A stretch of DNA of 64,000 bases from positions 3,653,001 to 3,717,000 of the forward strand of contig NZ_CP118610.1 in the NCBI RefSeq assembly GCF_028993555.1, written 5' to 3'. The notes under the pieces are model-generated. The model was not told the origin of the DNA. It saw only the letters and a list, made by a program, of their open reading frames with translations, and did no database searches. Source of the DNA: Ensifer adhaerens. GTDB taxonomy: Bacteria; Pseudomonadota; Alphaproteobacteria; Rhizobiales; Rhizobiaceae. Positions 28,468-37,962 of the stretch are shown one piece after another. Both the position numbers and the translations under genes were made by a program. Each line of letters begins with the position of its first letter. The stretch's first letter is position 1.

Positions 28468-31020
28468 TCAGAGCTCACGCAGGACTGGCGCCGCCTTCTG
28501 CCCGAGAATGCGCCATGTGCCGGCAAGACCAATACCAACGGTCATCACCAGCGCCCCGACGACCGTCAGGATTGCGATATCCGGCAGGAAGTTTGACGGC
28601 AGCTTCATGATGCGGCTGACGACGAACCAGGCGGCAACTCCGCCGGCAAACAGCGCGAAAACCGCGGTTGCGAGGCCGAGAATGGCATATTCGTAACTGA
28701 AAGCCCGGATGAGGGTCGCGCGCGTCGCGCCCAGCGTCTTCAGGACCACGGCGTCGTGGACACGCGCCCGGTTGCCGGCAGCAAGCGCACCGGCAAGCAC
28801 CAGGACGGACGCGACGAGCGCCACCGCAGCCGCCGCCCGGATGGCCGTTGCCAACTGTCCAAGCAGCCCGTTCACGATGTCGAGAGCGTCCTTCACCCTC
28901 ACGCTTGTAATCGTCGGATAGGCGTTGGTCACGGCTTTCAGCACCGCCGCCTCTTCTTCCGGCGTCGCCGCCGGATCAATGACCGTTGCCAGCCATGCAT
29001 GCGGCGCGCCGGCAAAGGTGTTCGGCGAAAACACCATGACGAAGTTGATCGACAGCGATTCCCACTCGACGTTACGGAAATTGGCGATCTTGGCGGTGAT
29101 GTTGCGGCCAAGCACGTTGACGGTCACCGTATCGCCGATCTTCAGGTCGAGTTCGCCCGCCTCTTCGGCCGAGAAGGAGACCAAGGGCTCGCCACTATAG
29201 TCTGCCGGCCACCACGTGCCCGCGGACAGCGTCGAGTTCTCGGGCTTGTTCTTGGCATAGGTGATGCCGCGGTCGCCGCGCAGCACCCATTGGCCGGCGG
29301 GTGGCACGTTGCGCCTGTTCACATCCTCGCCATTGAAGGCGACGATCCGGCCGCGCAGCATCGGCACCTCGATGACCTTGCCCTTCGGGATTGCCTGCTT
29401 GAGAACCGAACGGAAGCCTTCGATCTCGTTGCCCTGGATATCGACGAAGAAGAAGTTCGGTGCCCGCTCCGCCATGCTGCCGGTAAGCTCTCGGCGCAGA
29501 TTGCCGTCGATCAGTGCCAGCGTCACCAGCAGAGCCAGCCCGAGGCCGAGCGACAAGACAACGGAAGACGTGAGCGCACCGGGGCGATGGATGTTGCCGA
29601 TCGCCAGCCTGAGGGCCGGCGAGTTGACCCGCGGGCTGCGGCGCGCAAGCCAGGCGATCGCGAGCGCGACGACACGCAGGACGATGAAGGCAAAGGCGAT
29701 CGCGCCCAGGAACACCAGCGAAATATAGCGGTCATAGGCCGCCCAGATCGCAAGCCCCGCAAGTGCGGCAAGGCAAGCGACGGCGCCGAGCAGGTAGGGC
29801 CATGCCGGAAAACCGGAGGGGTCGAAGCCCTGCTGGCGAAAGAGCGCGGTTGCCGGAATGGCGCGCGCGCGACCGAGCGGCAGGATGGCGAAAGTCAGCG
29901 CCGTCAGCACGCCGAAGAGCGCGGCAAGACCGAGCGCGCCGGGATAGAGGTGGAACTCCGTCGAGATCGGCAGCAGGTCAGCCAGGAACTGCGCCGCGAC
30001 GAAGGGGATCAGCATGCCGAGGACGAGGCCAATCACGATGCCGATCAGGGCGATCATCAGGATCTGCGTGAGATAGATCATCGCCACCAGCGAGGCAGGA
30101 GCACCCAGGCATTTGAAGGTCGCAATGACGCTGCGCTTCTGATCGAGATAGGAGCGCACGGCGTTGGCCACGCCGACGCCGCCGACGATCAGCGCCGTCA
30201 GGCCGACAAGCGTCAGAAACTGCGAGAAGCGGGTGATGTTCGCCGTCAATGACGGCGCGGCGTTGGCGCTGGTGCGGATCGACCAGCCGGCGGCCGGAAA
30301 GCGCTTTTCGGCATCGGCACGAATGGCCGCAAGCTGCGCCGGGTCGGCGATCTTTACCTTGTAGCTATGCTCGACGAGGCTTCCGGTCTGCACCAGGCCG
30401 CTGGCCGCAAGCGCCTCGGCCGAGACCATCAGGCGCGGCGCAAAGCCGAAACCGTCAGACAAGGCGTCCGGCTCCCGCGTGATCGTGCCGGCGATCCGGA
30501 TCCTGGCGTTGCCGAGAAGGACCTCGTCTCCGACCTGCACGCCCAGCCGATCGAGCAGCAGTGGCGCCACGACGCCACCGAATGTCTCGCCGCTACGCGC
30601 CAACAACTCGTGTAGCGGACGGTTCGGCTCACTTTCCAGGGCACCATAGAGCGGATAGACGGCATCGACTGCCTTCAGTTCGACCAGCGCCTGGTTGGAT
30701 CCATCGGGCAGCCGCGCCATCGACCGCAAGCCGGCCGAGACCGCGACGGTTCCGAGGCTGTCGAGATAGGCACGCTCGTCCGTCGTCGCCACGCGATTGT
30801 TGAGCTCGAAGCGGATGTCGCCGGCAAGCAGTTCCTGCCCCTGCGTAGCGATCGTCGCGGTGATCGATTGCGACAGCGAATTGACGCCGGCGATCGCCGC
30901 GGTCCCGAGCGCGATGCAGGCAAGGAAAATATAAAAGCCCCTGAGCCCACCGCGCATTTCGCGCAGCGCCAGGCGAAGAGCAAGCAGCGGCCGCAGCCGA
31001 ACCGATGACGTGCCGCTCAT
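28468..31020 (-). CDS. FtsX/MacB-type ABC transporter permease, YbbP-like
   Basis: An 850-residue membrane protein of the ten-helix YbbP group. An N-terminal helix (GFYIFLACIALGTAAIAGVNSL) is followed by a large periplasmic domain, a first FtsX block (LTLVGLTALIVGGVGVANAVRSYLDQKRSVIATFKCLGA), a middle helix pair, and a C-terminal FtsX block (AAAVALVASVLVLAGALAAGNRARVHDAVVLKTLGATRATL). It pairs with the ATPase gene that overlaps its start by four bases. Systems of this type act mechanically on envelope lipids or proteins rather than importing solutes. A TesA-like gene lies next to it, as in E. coli. Confidence 0.9.
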   Translation of the reverse strand: MSGTSSVRLRPLLALRLALREMRGGLRGFYIFLACIALGTAAIAGVNSLSQSITATIATQGQELLAGDIRFELNNRVATTDERAYLDSLGTVAVSAGLRSMARLPDGSNQALVELKAVDAVYPLYGALESEPNRPLHELLARSGETFGGVVAPLLLDRLGVQVGDEVLLGNARIRIAGTITREPDALSDGFGFAPRLMVSAEALAASGLVQTGSLVEHSYKVKIADPAQLAAIRADAEKRFPAAGWSIRTSANAAPSLTANITRFSQFLTLVGLTALIVGGVGVANAVRSYLDQKRSVIATFKCLGAPASLVAMIYLTQILMIALIGIVIGLVLGMLIPFVAAQFLADLLPISTEFHLYPGALGLAALFGVLTALTFAILPLGRARAIPATALFRQQGFDPSGFPAWPYLLGAVACLAALAGLAIWAAYDRYISLVFLGAIAFAFIVLRVVALAIAWLARRSPRVNSPALRLAIGNIHRPGALTSSVVLSLGLGLALLVTLALIDGNLRRELTGSMAERAPNFFFVDIQGNEIEGFRSVLKQAIPKGKVIEVPMLRGRIVAFNGEDVNRRNVPPAGQWVLRGDRGITYAKNKPENSTLSAGTWWPADYSGEPLVSFSAEEAGELDLKIGDTVTVNVLGRNITAKIANFRNVEWESLSINFVMVFSPNTFAGAPHAWLATVIDPAATPEEEAAVLKAVTNAYPTITSVRVKDALDIVNGLLGQLATAIRAAAAVALVASVLVLAGALAAGNRARVHDAVVLKTLGATRATLIRAFSYEYAILGLATAVFALFAGGVAAWFVVSRIMKLPSNFLPDIAILTVVGALVMTVGIGLAGTWRILGQKAAPVLREL

Positions 31021-31751
31021 GCCGATGCCACCTCCTGGCGCGGCGCCACCGCAAGCGGCCCCGCCTCGCCACCGGTGACGATCTCGCCGGAGCGGACGTG
31101 GACCTGCCGTACGCAGCGCGCGGCAAGTGCCGCATCATGCGTCACGAGAACGAGTGTCATGCCGCGGTCACGCTGTTCGGCGAAAAGCAGATCGGCGATT
31201 TGGCGTCCGGTTTCAGCGTCGAGGTTGCCCGTCGGCTCGTCGGCGATCAGCAGTTTCGGCGAGGGCGCAAGTGCCCGGGCGATCGCCACGCGCTGCTGTT
31301 CGCCGCCGGAAAGCTGGCCGGGATAGTGGCTGAGCCGTTCGCCGAGACCGACGGCGACGAGTTCCTTGCGCGCAATCTCGAAGGCGTCGGCCACATTGGC
31401 GAGTTCGAGCGGCACCGCGACGTTTTCGAGCGCGGTCATATTGGGGATGAGGTGGAAGGACTGGAAGACGATGCCGATGTTGCGCCCGCGAAAGTCCGCC
31501 ACCCGGTCCTCATCGAGCCGGTGCAGCGGCGTGCCGTCGATGACGATCTCGCCGCTATCCAGCCGCTCGAGTCCGGCGAGCACCATCAGCAGGGTCGACT
31601 TGCCCGAACCCGACGGACCGACGATCCCGACGGATTGGCCGGCATCGATCGTGAGGTTCATGCCCTTCAGCACATGCACCGAGGCCGCCGCCTCCCCGAG
31701 GGTCAGATCCGCGTTTTTGAGTTCGATGATGGTGCTGGCCAAGCGAAACAA
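31017..31751 (-). CDS. ABC transporter ATP-binding protein, YbbA/LolD-like
   Basis: A 244-residue ATPase of the MacB/LolD group. Walker A is GPSGSGKST near residue 48, the signature is [15 protein letters not shown], and Walker B is [16 protein letters not shown]; the EPTGNLD wording is typical of the group. The start is TTG (31751, or 31742), as no ATG is available. It overlaps the permease gene by ATGA, so the two are made together. It is divergent from the esterase gene over 56 bases. Confidence 0.9.
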   Translation of the reverse strand: MFRLASTIIELKNADLTLGEAAASVHVLKGMNLTIDAGQSVGIVGPSGSGKSTLLMVLAGLERLDSGEIVIDGTPLHRLDEDRVADFRGRNIGIVFQSFHLIPNMTALENVAVPLELANVADAFEIARKELVAVGLGERLSHYPGQLSGGEQQRVAIARALAPSPKLLIADEPTGNLDAETGRQIADLLFAEQRDRGMTLVLVTHDAALAARCVRQVHVRSGEIVTGGEAGPLAVAPRQEVASA

Positions 31752-31807
31752 CCCTATATGAACGAAGTGGGGAACAGAAACGGCATTCGGGATTTAGGAA
31801 CAGGCCC

Positions 31808-32449
31808 ATGGCATTAAAAGGATTTCAACGGGTTTTCTTGGCACTGATGATGACAATTGCGTTATCATCGGCAGCACGCGCCGAGACGATCAGCCTCGTG
31901 GGGTTCGGCGACAGCCTGATGGCGGGCTATCAGCTCCCCGCGCAGGACGCTTTCCCCGCTCGGCTCGAAAAGGCGCTGAAGGAAAAGGGCCTGGACGTGA
32001 CGATTGCGAACGCCGGCGTTTCCGGCGACACATCATCCGGCGGGCTTGCCCGCATCGACTGGTCGGTGCCCGATGGCACGAAGGGCGTGATCCTCGAACT
32101 CGGCGCCAACGATGCGCTGCGTGGCATCGCGCCGGAAGAGACCCGCAAGAATCTGGAGGCGATGATCACCCGGCTCAAGAACCGCGGCATCGCGGTGTTG
32201 CTCGCCGGCATGATGGCACCGCCCAACATGGGCGCAGACTATGCTGCCCGCTTCAACCCGATCTATCCGGAACTTGCCCAGAAATACGGGCTGGAACTCT
32301 ACCCGTTCTTCCTCGATGGCGTGGTGACAGAGGCCAAGCTCAAGCTCGAAGACGGCATGCATCCCAATGGCGACGGCGTCGGTGTCATGGTCGAAAAGGC
32401 ACTGCCCGTCGTCGAACGCTTCCTGGCAACCTTGAATAAGACGGAGTGA
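31808..32449 (+). CDS. tesA: Periplasmic GDSL esterase, TesA-like arylesterase/lysophospholipase
   Basis: A 213-residue SGNH hydrolase. A signal peptide (FLALMMTIALSSAARAE) precedes block I, GFGDSLMAGYQLP with the catalytic Ser, then the GANDALRG block with Asn, and DGMHPNGDG with the catalytic Asp/His. TesA cleaves thioesters and lysophospholipids in the periplasm. It is divergent from the YbbAP-like genes, the same arrangement as E. coli tesA-ybbAP, which supports both calls. Confidence 0.9.
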   Translation: MALKGFQRVFLALMMTIALSSAARAETISLVGFGDSLMAGYQLPAQDAFPARLEKALKEKGLDVTIANAGVSGDTSSGGLARIDWSVPDGTKGVILELGANDALRGIAPEETRKNLEAMITRLKNRGIAVLLAGMMAPPNMGADYAARFNPIYPELAQKYGLELYPFFLDGVVTEAKLKLEDGMHPNGDGVGVMVEKALPVVERFLATLNKTE

Positions 32450-32464
32450 TGACATCGTCCACAG

Positions 32465-32479
32465 TTAAGCGAACGTTAA
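32465..32479. promoter_or_regulatory. Candidate CtrA-binding site before thpR
   Basis: TTAA-N7-TTAA, the full CtrA spacing, about 85 bp upstream of the thpR start. Three GANTC sites follow at 32512, 32524 and 32547. CtrA and the CcrM methylase are the paired cell-cycle regulators of alphaproteobacteria, so the combination is suggestive. The TTAA half-sites alone occur by chance fairly often. Confidence 0.42.
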
Positions 32480-32563
32480 TATTCGTAAGTGTCAAATACT
32501 AGTTGCGTGCAGACTCGATGCGTGATTCGCTGAGACATCTGCAAGAGATTCGGGGAGCTCGCC

Positions 32564-33154
32564 ATGCCGAGACTATTCACCGCCCTCGAAATTCCGCGCA
32601 ATGCAGCAATGAGTCTTTCGTTGCTGCGCGGAGGACTTCCCGGAGCTCGCTGGATAGATGTGGAGAACTACCACATCACCTTGCGCTTCATCGGTGACGT
32701 CGACTGGCGCACCGCCGACGAGATCATCGACAAGCTCGACCGGATCGAACGTCCTGAATTCCAACTGCAACTGACCGGCACCGGCGCATTCGGCTCGAAG
32801 AAGCCGCATTCGGTCTGGGCGGGCGTCAGCAACCACCCGGAAATGTACGCCCTTCAGGCCGAGATCGAGCGCATCTGCCAACGGCTCGGGCTCGGGCCGG
32901 ATCCGCGCAAATTCACGCCGCACGTGACGCTCGGCCGGCTGCGCTCAAGCCGCGTCGAGGATGTGGTCGAGTACCTCTCCGGACGCGGCAATTTCATGAC
33001 TTCGCTCTTCACGGTCTCGCGCTTCGTATTGTTGTCGTCGCGAGATTCCGTCGGTGGCGGACCCTATCTGACAGAAGAGGTTTTCCCGCTTCACGAGGCC
33101 CGGTCGCCGAACCTCTCGAGCAACGACGAGCACCCGGCTTCGAGCATCTGGTAG
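32564..33154 (+). CDS. thpR: RNA 2',3'-cyclic phosphodiesterase
   Basis: A 196-residue protein of the 2H phosphoesterase family (2'-5' RNA ligase-like). Its two catalytic motifs are HITL near residue 38 and HVTL near residue 118. The enzyme opens 2',3'-cyclic phosphates on RNA. The ATG follows GGGGAG. The last 21 residues (from about EARSPN) run past the usual family end and overlap the convergent phosphatase gene by 64 bases. Confidence 0.88.
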   Translation: MPRLFTALEIPRNAAMSLSLLRGGLPGARWIDVENYHITLRFIGDVDWRTADEIIDKLDRIERPEFQLQLTGTGAFGSKKPHSVWAGVSNHPEMYALQAEIERICQRLGLGPDPRKFTPHVTLGRLRSSRVEDVVEYLSGRGNFMTSLFTVSRFVLLSSRDSVGGGPYLTEEVFPLHEARSPNLSSNDEHPASSIW

Positions 33155-33567
33155 AGCGCTTCGAAGGCTTCCGGTCCGTCGTAATAGGGATCCGGCACGT
33201 CCTGTCCGAGGCCTGAGGCGTAGCGCAGAAAAAGGTGCACTTTCTCTGCCGTGCCTTCAGGTGCCTGCCGCTTGAGCGTGCGGACATTGTTTTCGTCCAT
33301 GCCGAGGAGCAGGTCGAAATCCCGGAAATCTTCCAGCCGGACCTGGCGCCCGCTGAGGGCCGAGATATCGATCCCGTGCCGCAGCGCCACCTTTATCGAG
33401 CGGCTGTCGGGCGGATCGCCGATATGCCAGGCGCCGGTTCCCGCTGAATCCACCTCTAGCGCCGGAGCCAATCCCTTTTGCTCCGCCAACGCACGCAACA
33501 CGCCCTCGGCCAGCGGAGACCGGCAGATATTGCCGAGACAAACGAAAAGAACTCTGACCGGTTTCAT
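33091..33567 (-). CDS. Low-molecular-weight protein-tyrosine phosphatase
   Basis: A 158-residue enzyme. The P-loop is VCLGNICRSPLAEG near residue 10, with the nucleophilic Cys and the phosphate-binding Arg, and the general acid is the Asp in VPDPYYDG. It belongs to the cytosolic LMW-PTP/ArsC fold. No arsenic or exopolysaccharide genes are nearby, so the role is open. The 3' end overlaps thpR on the other strand. Confidence 0.93.
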   Translation of the reverse strand: MKPVRVLFVCLGNICRSPLAEGVLRALAEQKGLAPALEVDSAGTGAWHIGDPPDSRSIKVALRHGIDISALSGRQVRLEDFRDFDLLLGMDENNVRTLKRQAPEGTAEKVHLFLRYASGLGQDVPDPYYDGPEAFEALYQMLEAGCSSLLERFGDRAS

Positions 33568-33654
33568 GCTATTCAGTTCGACAGTGCTGGAGATGATGCA
33601 GGCTTATACGCGGCAGCTCGGCCTTCGAACAGGCGAATGTGAGGGAGAGAGACG

Positions 33655-33972
33655 ATGACGGTGGAGAAGCTTGACGAGGCGGCGATTGCCGAAAACCTGC
33701 ACAAGATGGAAGGCTGGGTGCGAGCCGAAGACGGCAACTCGATCTGGAAGGCGTTCCGCTTCAAGAACTTCGTCGAAGCCTTCGGTTTCATGACCGAGTG
33801 CGCGATCGTCGCCGAGAAGCTCAACCATCACCCCGAATGGTTCAACGTCTACAATCGCGTCGACGTGACCCTGACGACCCATGACGCCGGCGGGCTGACG
33901 GAGCTCGACTTCAAGCTTGCGGGGCGAATGGATAAGGCAGCAGCCGGCCGCATGCCCGATCATTTGAAATAG
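33655..33972 (+). CDS. phhB: Pterin-4a-carbinolamine dehydratase
   Basis: A 105-residue enzyme that recycles 4a-hydroxytetrahydrobiopterin after phenylalanine hydroxylation. The signature [27 protein letters not shown] holds the catalytic His pair. A GAGGGAGAG ribosome site precedes the ATG. No phenylalanine hydroxylase is adjacent. A repeat copy follows the gene. Confidence 0.94.
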   Translation: MTVEKLDEAAIAENLHKMEGWVRAEDGNSIWKAFRFKNFVEAFGFMTECAIVAEKLNHHPEWFNVYNRVDVTLTTHDAGGLTELDFKLAGRMDKAAAGRMPDHLK

Positions 33973-33997
33973 GGCGCACAATTCCCATATCAGACCA

Positions 33998-34100
33998 TAT
34001 CGCGCAAAAGTGCGAGGCGGTTTTGCGGTAACGATATGCGCAAAATCAAATCCTCGAGGCGTTAAGAGCGAAGCTGAAAGTTCGCGACTCGCTTTGAGAG
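33998..34100. repeat. Interspersed rhizobial intergenic repeat, copy B
   Basis: Aligns with copy A (26606-26706) along its length, with the same order of conserved blocks (tcgcgcaaaagtgc, cggttttgcg, gaggcg, gctgaaag, tcgcga). It fills the gap between phhB and the DUF1232 gene, ending 24 bases before that ATG. Confidence 0.75.
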
Positions 34101-34124
34101 CGCTGCAACAGCGAAAGCGGGACG

Positions 34125-34502
34125 ATGGACGACATCAAGATCGGTGAAATTCTCTTGCCTGGCGAAGAATCCGAGCAGGAGCGCAGGGAAAAGCGTGTGA
34201 AGCGCCGTTTCTGGCCAACCTTTCGCCGAGCCGCGCGCCAGATCCCTTTCAGCCGTGACCTCGTCGCCGCTTATTATTGCGCGATCGATCCGCAGACGCC
34301 GACGCGTACCCGCGGCATCCTGCTTGCCGCACTCGCCTACTTCGTACTGCCAATCGACATCATCCCGGACGTGCTGGCCGTGGTCGGTTTCTCCGATGAC
34401 GTCGCGGTCCTGACCGCAGCCTTCGCTGCCATCAGCGGCCAGATCAAGGAAACGCACTATACCAAGGCCGACGCAACCCTTGCCGACACTGCGCAAGACT
34501 GA
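34125..34502 (+). CDS. DUF1232 (YkvA) family protein
   Basis: A 125-residue protein. A basic N-terminal part is followed by the DUF1232 core LAALAYFVLPIDIIPDVLAVVGFSDDVAVLTAAF, a helical hairpin with the conserved D-x-I-P-D and DD motifs that is thought to touch the membrane. The function is unknown. Its leader includes repeat copy B. Confidence 0.87.
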   Translation: MDDIKIGEILLPGEESEQERREKRVKRRFWPTFRRAARQIPFSRDLVAAYYCAIDPQTPTRTRGILLAALAYFVLPIDIIPDVLAVVGFSDDVAVLTAAFAAISGQIKETHYTKADATLADTAQD

Positions 34503-34895
34503 ACGAGACGGCCTTCCGGGTTGTGGCGCCCCATTCCTGCCCGAAAGTCAAACTCTTGCCCGATTCTTTGTGGCATAGACATGCGAATGACGGCGGTCAT
34601 GCGCTTTGGTGAGTCGGCGTCATTCAATAGCTTGGGGCAGGAATCCTTCTGGAGCAGCGTTCCGAAGTGCCGCGCATCCGGCATCGACCTGGGTTCGACG
34701 ATTGCGCGAATCATCGGTCGAAAGGCGCTGGGCAATGGAGCAAACCGCTCCGTTTCGGGGCTAAACCCGCGGTTTTCGGCCATCGTTGACGGTTTGGTAA
34801 CCTGAATTAAGTCAAAACAAATTCAAATGATGACTACGCGTCGCCCGTCTGACCTGTTTCGGGTGATCGAAGAGCAAGAAAAGCGGCAGGACCTC
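34503..34895. other. Intergenic region before the IalB-like gene
   Basis: These 393 bases contain no supported gene. A 94-codon frame at 34521-34805 has no ribosome site and no recognisable sequence. Four GANTC sites occur at 34562, 34611, 34641 and 34708, a mild excess. The AT-richer stretch at 34790-34830 is the likely promoter of the next gene. Confidence 0.4.
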
Positions 34896-35399
34896 ATGTT
34901 TGTAAGAAAGATCGCAACCGCAATCGCACTCGTTCTGGCGACCGCCGGCATGGCTGCCGCCCAGTCTCCGACGCGCATCCAGCAGTTCAACGCCTGGGGC
35001 GCCTATTCCTACAACGCCGGCGGTGGCAAGGTTTGCTACGTGCTGTCGGTTCCGAAGGAAAAGAGCCCGGCTGGCATCGACCACGGCGACATCTTCTTCC
35101 TCGTTTCCCAGCGCCCCGGCCAGAACATCAGCTATGAGCCGCAGGCGATGATGGGTTACCCCTTGCAGGAAAACTCCAAGGTCAACGTCGTCATCGATGG
35201 CCGCACCTTCGTGATGTTCACCAAGGGCAACTCGGCCTGGGTGGAAAACGCGGCGGAAGAACCGGCCCTCGTCGCCGCGATGAAGACCGGCAAGGCGATG
35301 TCGGTCAACGCCAAGTCGCGCAGGGGCACGGCAACCTCCTACTCCTACTCGCTCTCGGGTATCTCGGCTGCGCTGAAGCAGATCGAAGCCTGCAAGTAA
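34896..35399 (+). CDS. Invasion-associated locus B (IalB) family protein
   Basis: A 167-residue secreted protein. A signal peptide (FVRKIATAIALVLATAGMAAAQ) precedes a domain with FNAWGAYSYNAGGGKVCYVLSVPKEKSPAG, the usual IalB opening, and a C-terminal Cys in QIEACK. IalB proteins are periplasmic or outer-membrane proteins of Rhizobiales; in Bartonella the family is linked to red-cell invasion, while the role in free-living species is unknown. The start at 34896 begins the signal peptide; an ATG 69 bases upstream is in frame. Confidence 0.87.
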   Translation: MFVRKIATAIALVLATAGMAAAQSPTRIQQFNAWGAYSYNAGGGKVCYVLSVPKEKSPAGIDHGDIFFLVSQRPGQNISYEPQAMMGYPLQENSKVNVVIDGRTFVMFTKGNSAWVENAAEEPALVAAMKTGKAMSVNAKSRRGTATSYSYSLSGISAALKQIEACK

Positions 35400-35423
35400 T
35401 TCCGCTCGCAAGACGGAAATCAG

Positions 35424-35450
35424 GGCCGGCTGCAAAGCCGGCCTTTTGCG
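35424..35450 (+). terminator. Terminator of the IalB-like gene
   Basis: A 7-bp stem (ggccggc/gccggcc) with a TGCAAA loop, followed by TTTTGCG, 24 bases past the stop codon. Confidence 0.8.
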
Positions 35451-35622
35451 TTCAAGGCTCTGCCTCGTGACTCCGGGCCAAAACAATGCTAAAGGCCGCT
35501 CAACTTGAGAGCCTCCGCGCCCTGATTGGCCGCTTTCGATGGCTCGACCGATTTCAATTCGCGCATCAGGACGAATTCCGGACCCGCCGTCCGGACCGCC
35601 TCACGCTGTACGACAGGACATC

Positions 35623-36864
35623 ATGAGCATGGCAGCCACTGAAATTCTGAACCGGGTGGAGATTGCTAAGGCGCCGCAGGCGCGCGCAGCGCCCCAAGCG
35701 GAAAAGCCGTCGCTGATCGGTCTGTTGCGCGAGGACATGGCCAAGGCGCTTGTCGAAAAGGGCGTGCCGGAACGGCAGGTCAAGATGCGCGTCAGCCAGC
35801 TCTGGCACTGGCTCTATGTGCGCGGCGTCTCCGACTTCGACCATATGACCAACGTGTCGAAGGACATGCGCGAAATGCTGAAAGAGCATTTCACCATTGC
35901 CCGGCCCGAAATCGTCGATGAGCAGATCTCCGGCGACGGCACCCGCAAGTGGCTGCTGCGTTTCCCGGCCCGCGGCGCCGGCCGTCCGGTCGAGATCGAG
36001 ACGGTCTACATTCCCGAAGAAGGCCGCGGCACGCTCTGCATTTCGAGCCAGGTCGGCTGCACGCTCACCTGCTCCTTCTGTCACACCGGCACGCAGAAGC
36101 TGGTGCGCAACCTGACGGCCGAGGAAATCCTCGCGCAGCTGCTTCTCGCCCGCGACCGGCTCGGCGACTTCCCGGAACGCGACACGCCGCAGGGCGCGAT
36201 CGTGCCGGCCGAAGGCCGCAAGATCACCAACATCGTCATGATGGGCATGGGCGAGCCGCTCTATAATTTCGAAGAGGTCAAGACCGCGCTGCTGATCGCG
36301 TCTGACGGCGAGGGTCTGTCGCTCTCCAAGCGCCGCATCACCCTTTCGACCTCCGGTATCGTGCCGGAGATCTATCGCACCGGCGAGGAAATCGGCGTCA
36401 TGCTGGCGATCTCGCTGCATGCGGTACGCGACGACCTGCGCGACATGCTGGTGCCGATCAACAAGAAGTACCCGCTGAAGGAACTGATGGACGCCTGCCG
36501 CGCCTATCCGGGGCTTTCCAACGCCCGACGCATCACCTTCGAATATGTGATGCTGAAGGACGTCAACGACAGCCTCGAGGACGCCAAGCAACTGGTGAAG
36601 CTCCTGAAGGGCGTGCCGGCGAAGATCAACCTCATTCCCTTCAACCCCTGGCCGGGCACCAACTACCAGTGTTCCGACTGGGAGCACATCGAGAAGTTTG
36701 CCGACTACATCAACCAGGCCGGCTACGCCTCGCCGATCCGCACGCCGCGCGGCCGCGACATCCTCGCCGCTTGCGGTCAGCTCAAGTCGGAATCCGAGCG
36801 CATGCGCAAGGTCGACCGCCTCGCCTTCGAGGCGATGATGATCGCCAATCACGGCGAGGACTGA
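35623..36864 (+). CDS. rlmN: Dual-specificity RNA methyltransferase RlmN
   Basis: A 413-residue radical-SAM enzyme that methylates C2 of A2503 in 23S rRNA and A37 in some tRNAs. The cluster motif is [13 protein letters not shown] near residue 150. The methyl-carrying Cys pair is C. in the C-terminal region ([10 protein letters not shown]) together with the conserved upstream cysteine, and [11 protein letters not shown] is the SAM-binding GEP motif. The start at 35623 follows AGGA; a frame 84 bases upstream lacks a ribosome site. Confidence 0.95.
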   Translation: MSMAATEILNRVEIAKAPQARAAPQAEKPSLIGLLREDMAKALVEKGVPERQVKMRVSQLWHWLYVRGVSDFDHMTNVSKDMREMLKEHFTIARPEIVDEQISGDGTRKWLLRFPARGAGRPVEIETVYIPEEGRGTLCISSQVGCTLTCSFCHTGTQKLVRNLTAEEILAQLLLARDRLGDFPERDTPQGAIVPAEGRKITNIVMMGMGEPLYNFEEVKTALLIASDGEGLSLSKRRITLSTSGIVPEIYRTGEEIGVMLAISLHAVRDDLRDMLVPINKKYPLKELMDACRAYPGLSNARRITFEYVMLKDVNDSLEDAKQLVKLLKGVPAKINLIPFNPWPGTNYQCSDWEHIEKFADYINQAGYASPIRTPRGRDILAACGQLKSESERMRKVDRLAFEAMMIANHGED

Positions 36865-37008
36865 GGCGAAACGCCCGCGCGGCGGCGGTTCTTCGCTCCT
36901 GGCCTGGCGCCATCGATGAAGAACTTTGATGGATGATGCAGTTCCTATCGATTGATTTCATGCCTCCGGTTTCTTAAAGAAGGCGGGAAATCAATCGGAG
37001 GACAACCC

Positions 37009-37962
37009 ATGCGCTCACTTCTCATCGCCCTTGCCGCCACGGTGGCATTCACCCTCCCCGCCCGCGCCGATGAGGTGACCGTCGCCGTAACCGCAATCGT
37101 CGAGCATCCGGCGCTCGATGCTGCCCGCGACGGCGTGAAGGATGCGCTGGCCGCCGCCGGCTACAAGGAAGGCGAAAACCTCAAGTTCATCTACGAGTCG
37201 GCCCAGGGCAACCCGGCAACCGCAGCCCAGATCGCCCGCCAGTTCGCCGGCGAAGCTCCGAACGTGATCGTGCCGATCTCGACGCCGTCCGCCCAGGCGG
37301 TCGTTTCCTCGACCCGTGATATCCCTGTTGTCTTCACCGCCGTTTCCGACCCGCTCGGCGCGCAGCTCGTCAAGGACATGGACAAGCCCGGCGGCAACGT
37401 CACCGGCCTCTCGGACATGTCGCCGGTTGCCGAGCACGTCGCGCTGATCAAGGAAATCCTGCCGAACGCCAAGTCGATCGGCTACCTCTACAACTCGGGC
37501 GAAGCCAACTCCGTTTCGCTGCTCGCAGTCCTCAAGGCCGAAGCCGAAAAGGCCGGCCTGACCGTGGTCGAATCCGCCGCCACCAAGTCGGCTGAAGTGC
37601 AGGGTGCCGCCCGCGCGCTCGTCGGCCGCGCCGATGCGATCTACGTGCCCACCGACAACACGATCATCTCCGCGCTCGAAGGCGCCGTCGCCGTCGCTGA
37701 AGAAGCCAAGCTGCCGCTCTTCACCGCCGACACGGATTCGGTTGCCCGCGGCTCGCTCGCAGCCCTCGGCTTCAACTACTACGACGTCGGCAAGCAGACC
37801 GGCGAAGTGGTCGTGCGCATCCTCAAGGGCGAAAACCCGGGCGATATCGCCGTCAAGGTTGCCGCCGGTTCCGACCTGGTGATCAACAAGAAGGCCGCCG
37901 AGAAAATGGGCGTCACCCTTCCCGAAAGTGTCGTAAAGCGCGCAACGCGCGTTGTTGAATAA
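37009..37962 (+). CDS. ABC transporter substrate-binding protein, TrpX-like
   Basis: A 317-residue periplasmic protein of the ABC_sub_bind family. A signal peptide (SLLIALAATVAFTLPARAD) is followed by VAVTAIVEHPALDAARDGVKDALAAAGYKEGENL, the typical opening, and IPVVFTAVSDPLGAQLV. The family carries aromatic amino acids (TrpX) or related compounds. The start at 37009 has a strong CGGAGGA site. The permease and ATPase genes follow after a 221-bp gap that includes stable hairpins. Confidence 0.9.
   Translation: MRSLLIALAATVAFTLPARADEVTVAVTAIVEHPALDAARDGVKDALAAAGYKEGENLKFIYESAQGNPATAAQIARQFAGEAPNVIVPISTPSAQAVVSSTRDIPVVFTAVSDPLGAQLVKDMDKPGGNVTGLSDMSPVAEHVALIKEILPNAKSIGYLYNSGEANSVSLLAVLKAEAEKAGLTVVESAATKSAEVQGAARALVGRADAIYVPTDNTIISALEGAVAVAEEAKLPLFTADTDSVARGSLAALGFNYYDVGKQTGEVVVRILKGENPGDIAVKVAAGSDLVINKKAAEKMGVTLPESVVKRATRVVE

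Noticed and set aside
34521..34805. A 94-codon frame between the DUF1232 and IalB-like genes
   Set aside because: No ribosome site, no domain, and unusual codon use (many Ser/Arg) compared with its neighbours.
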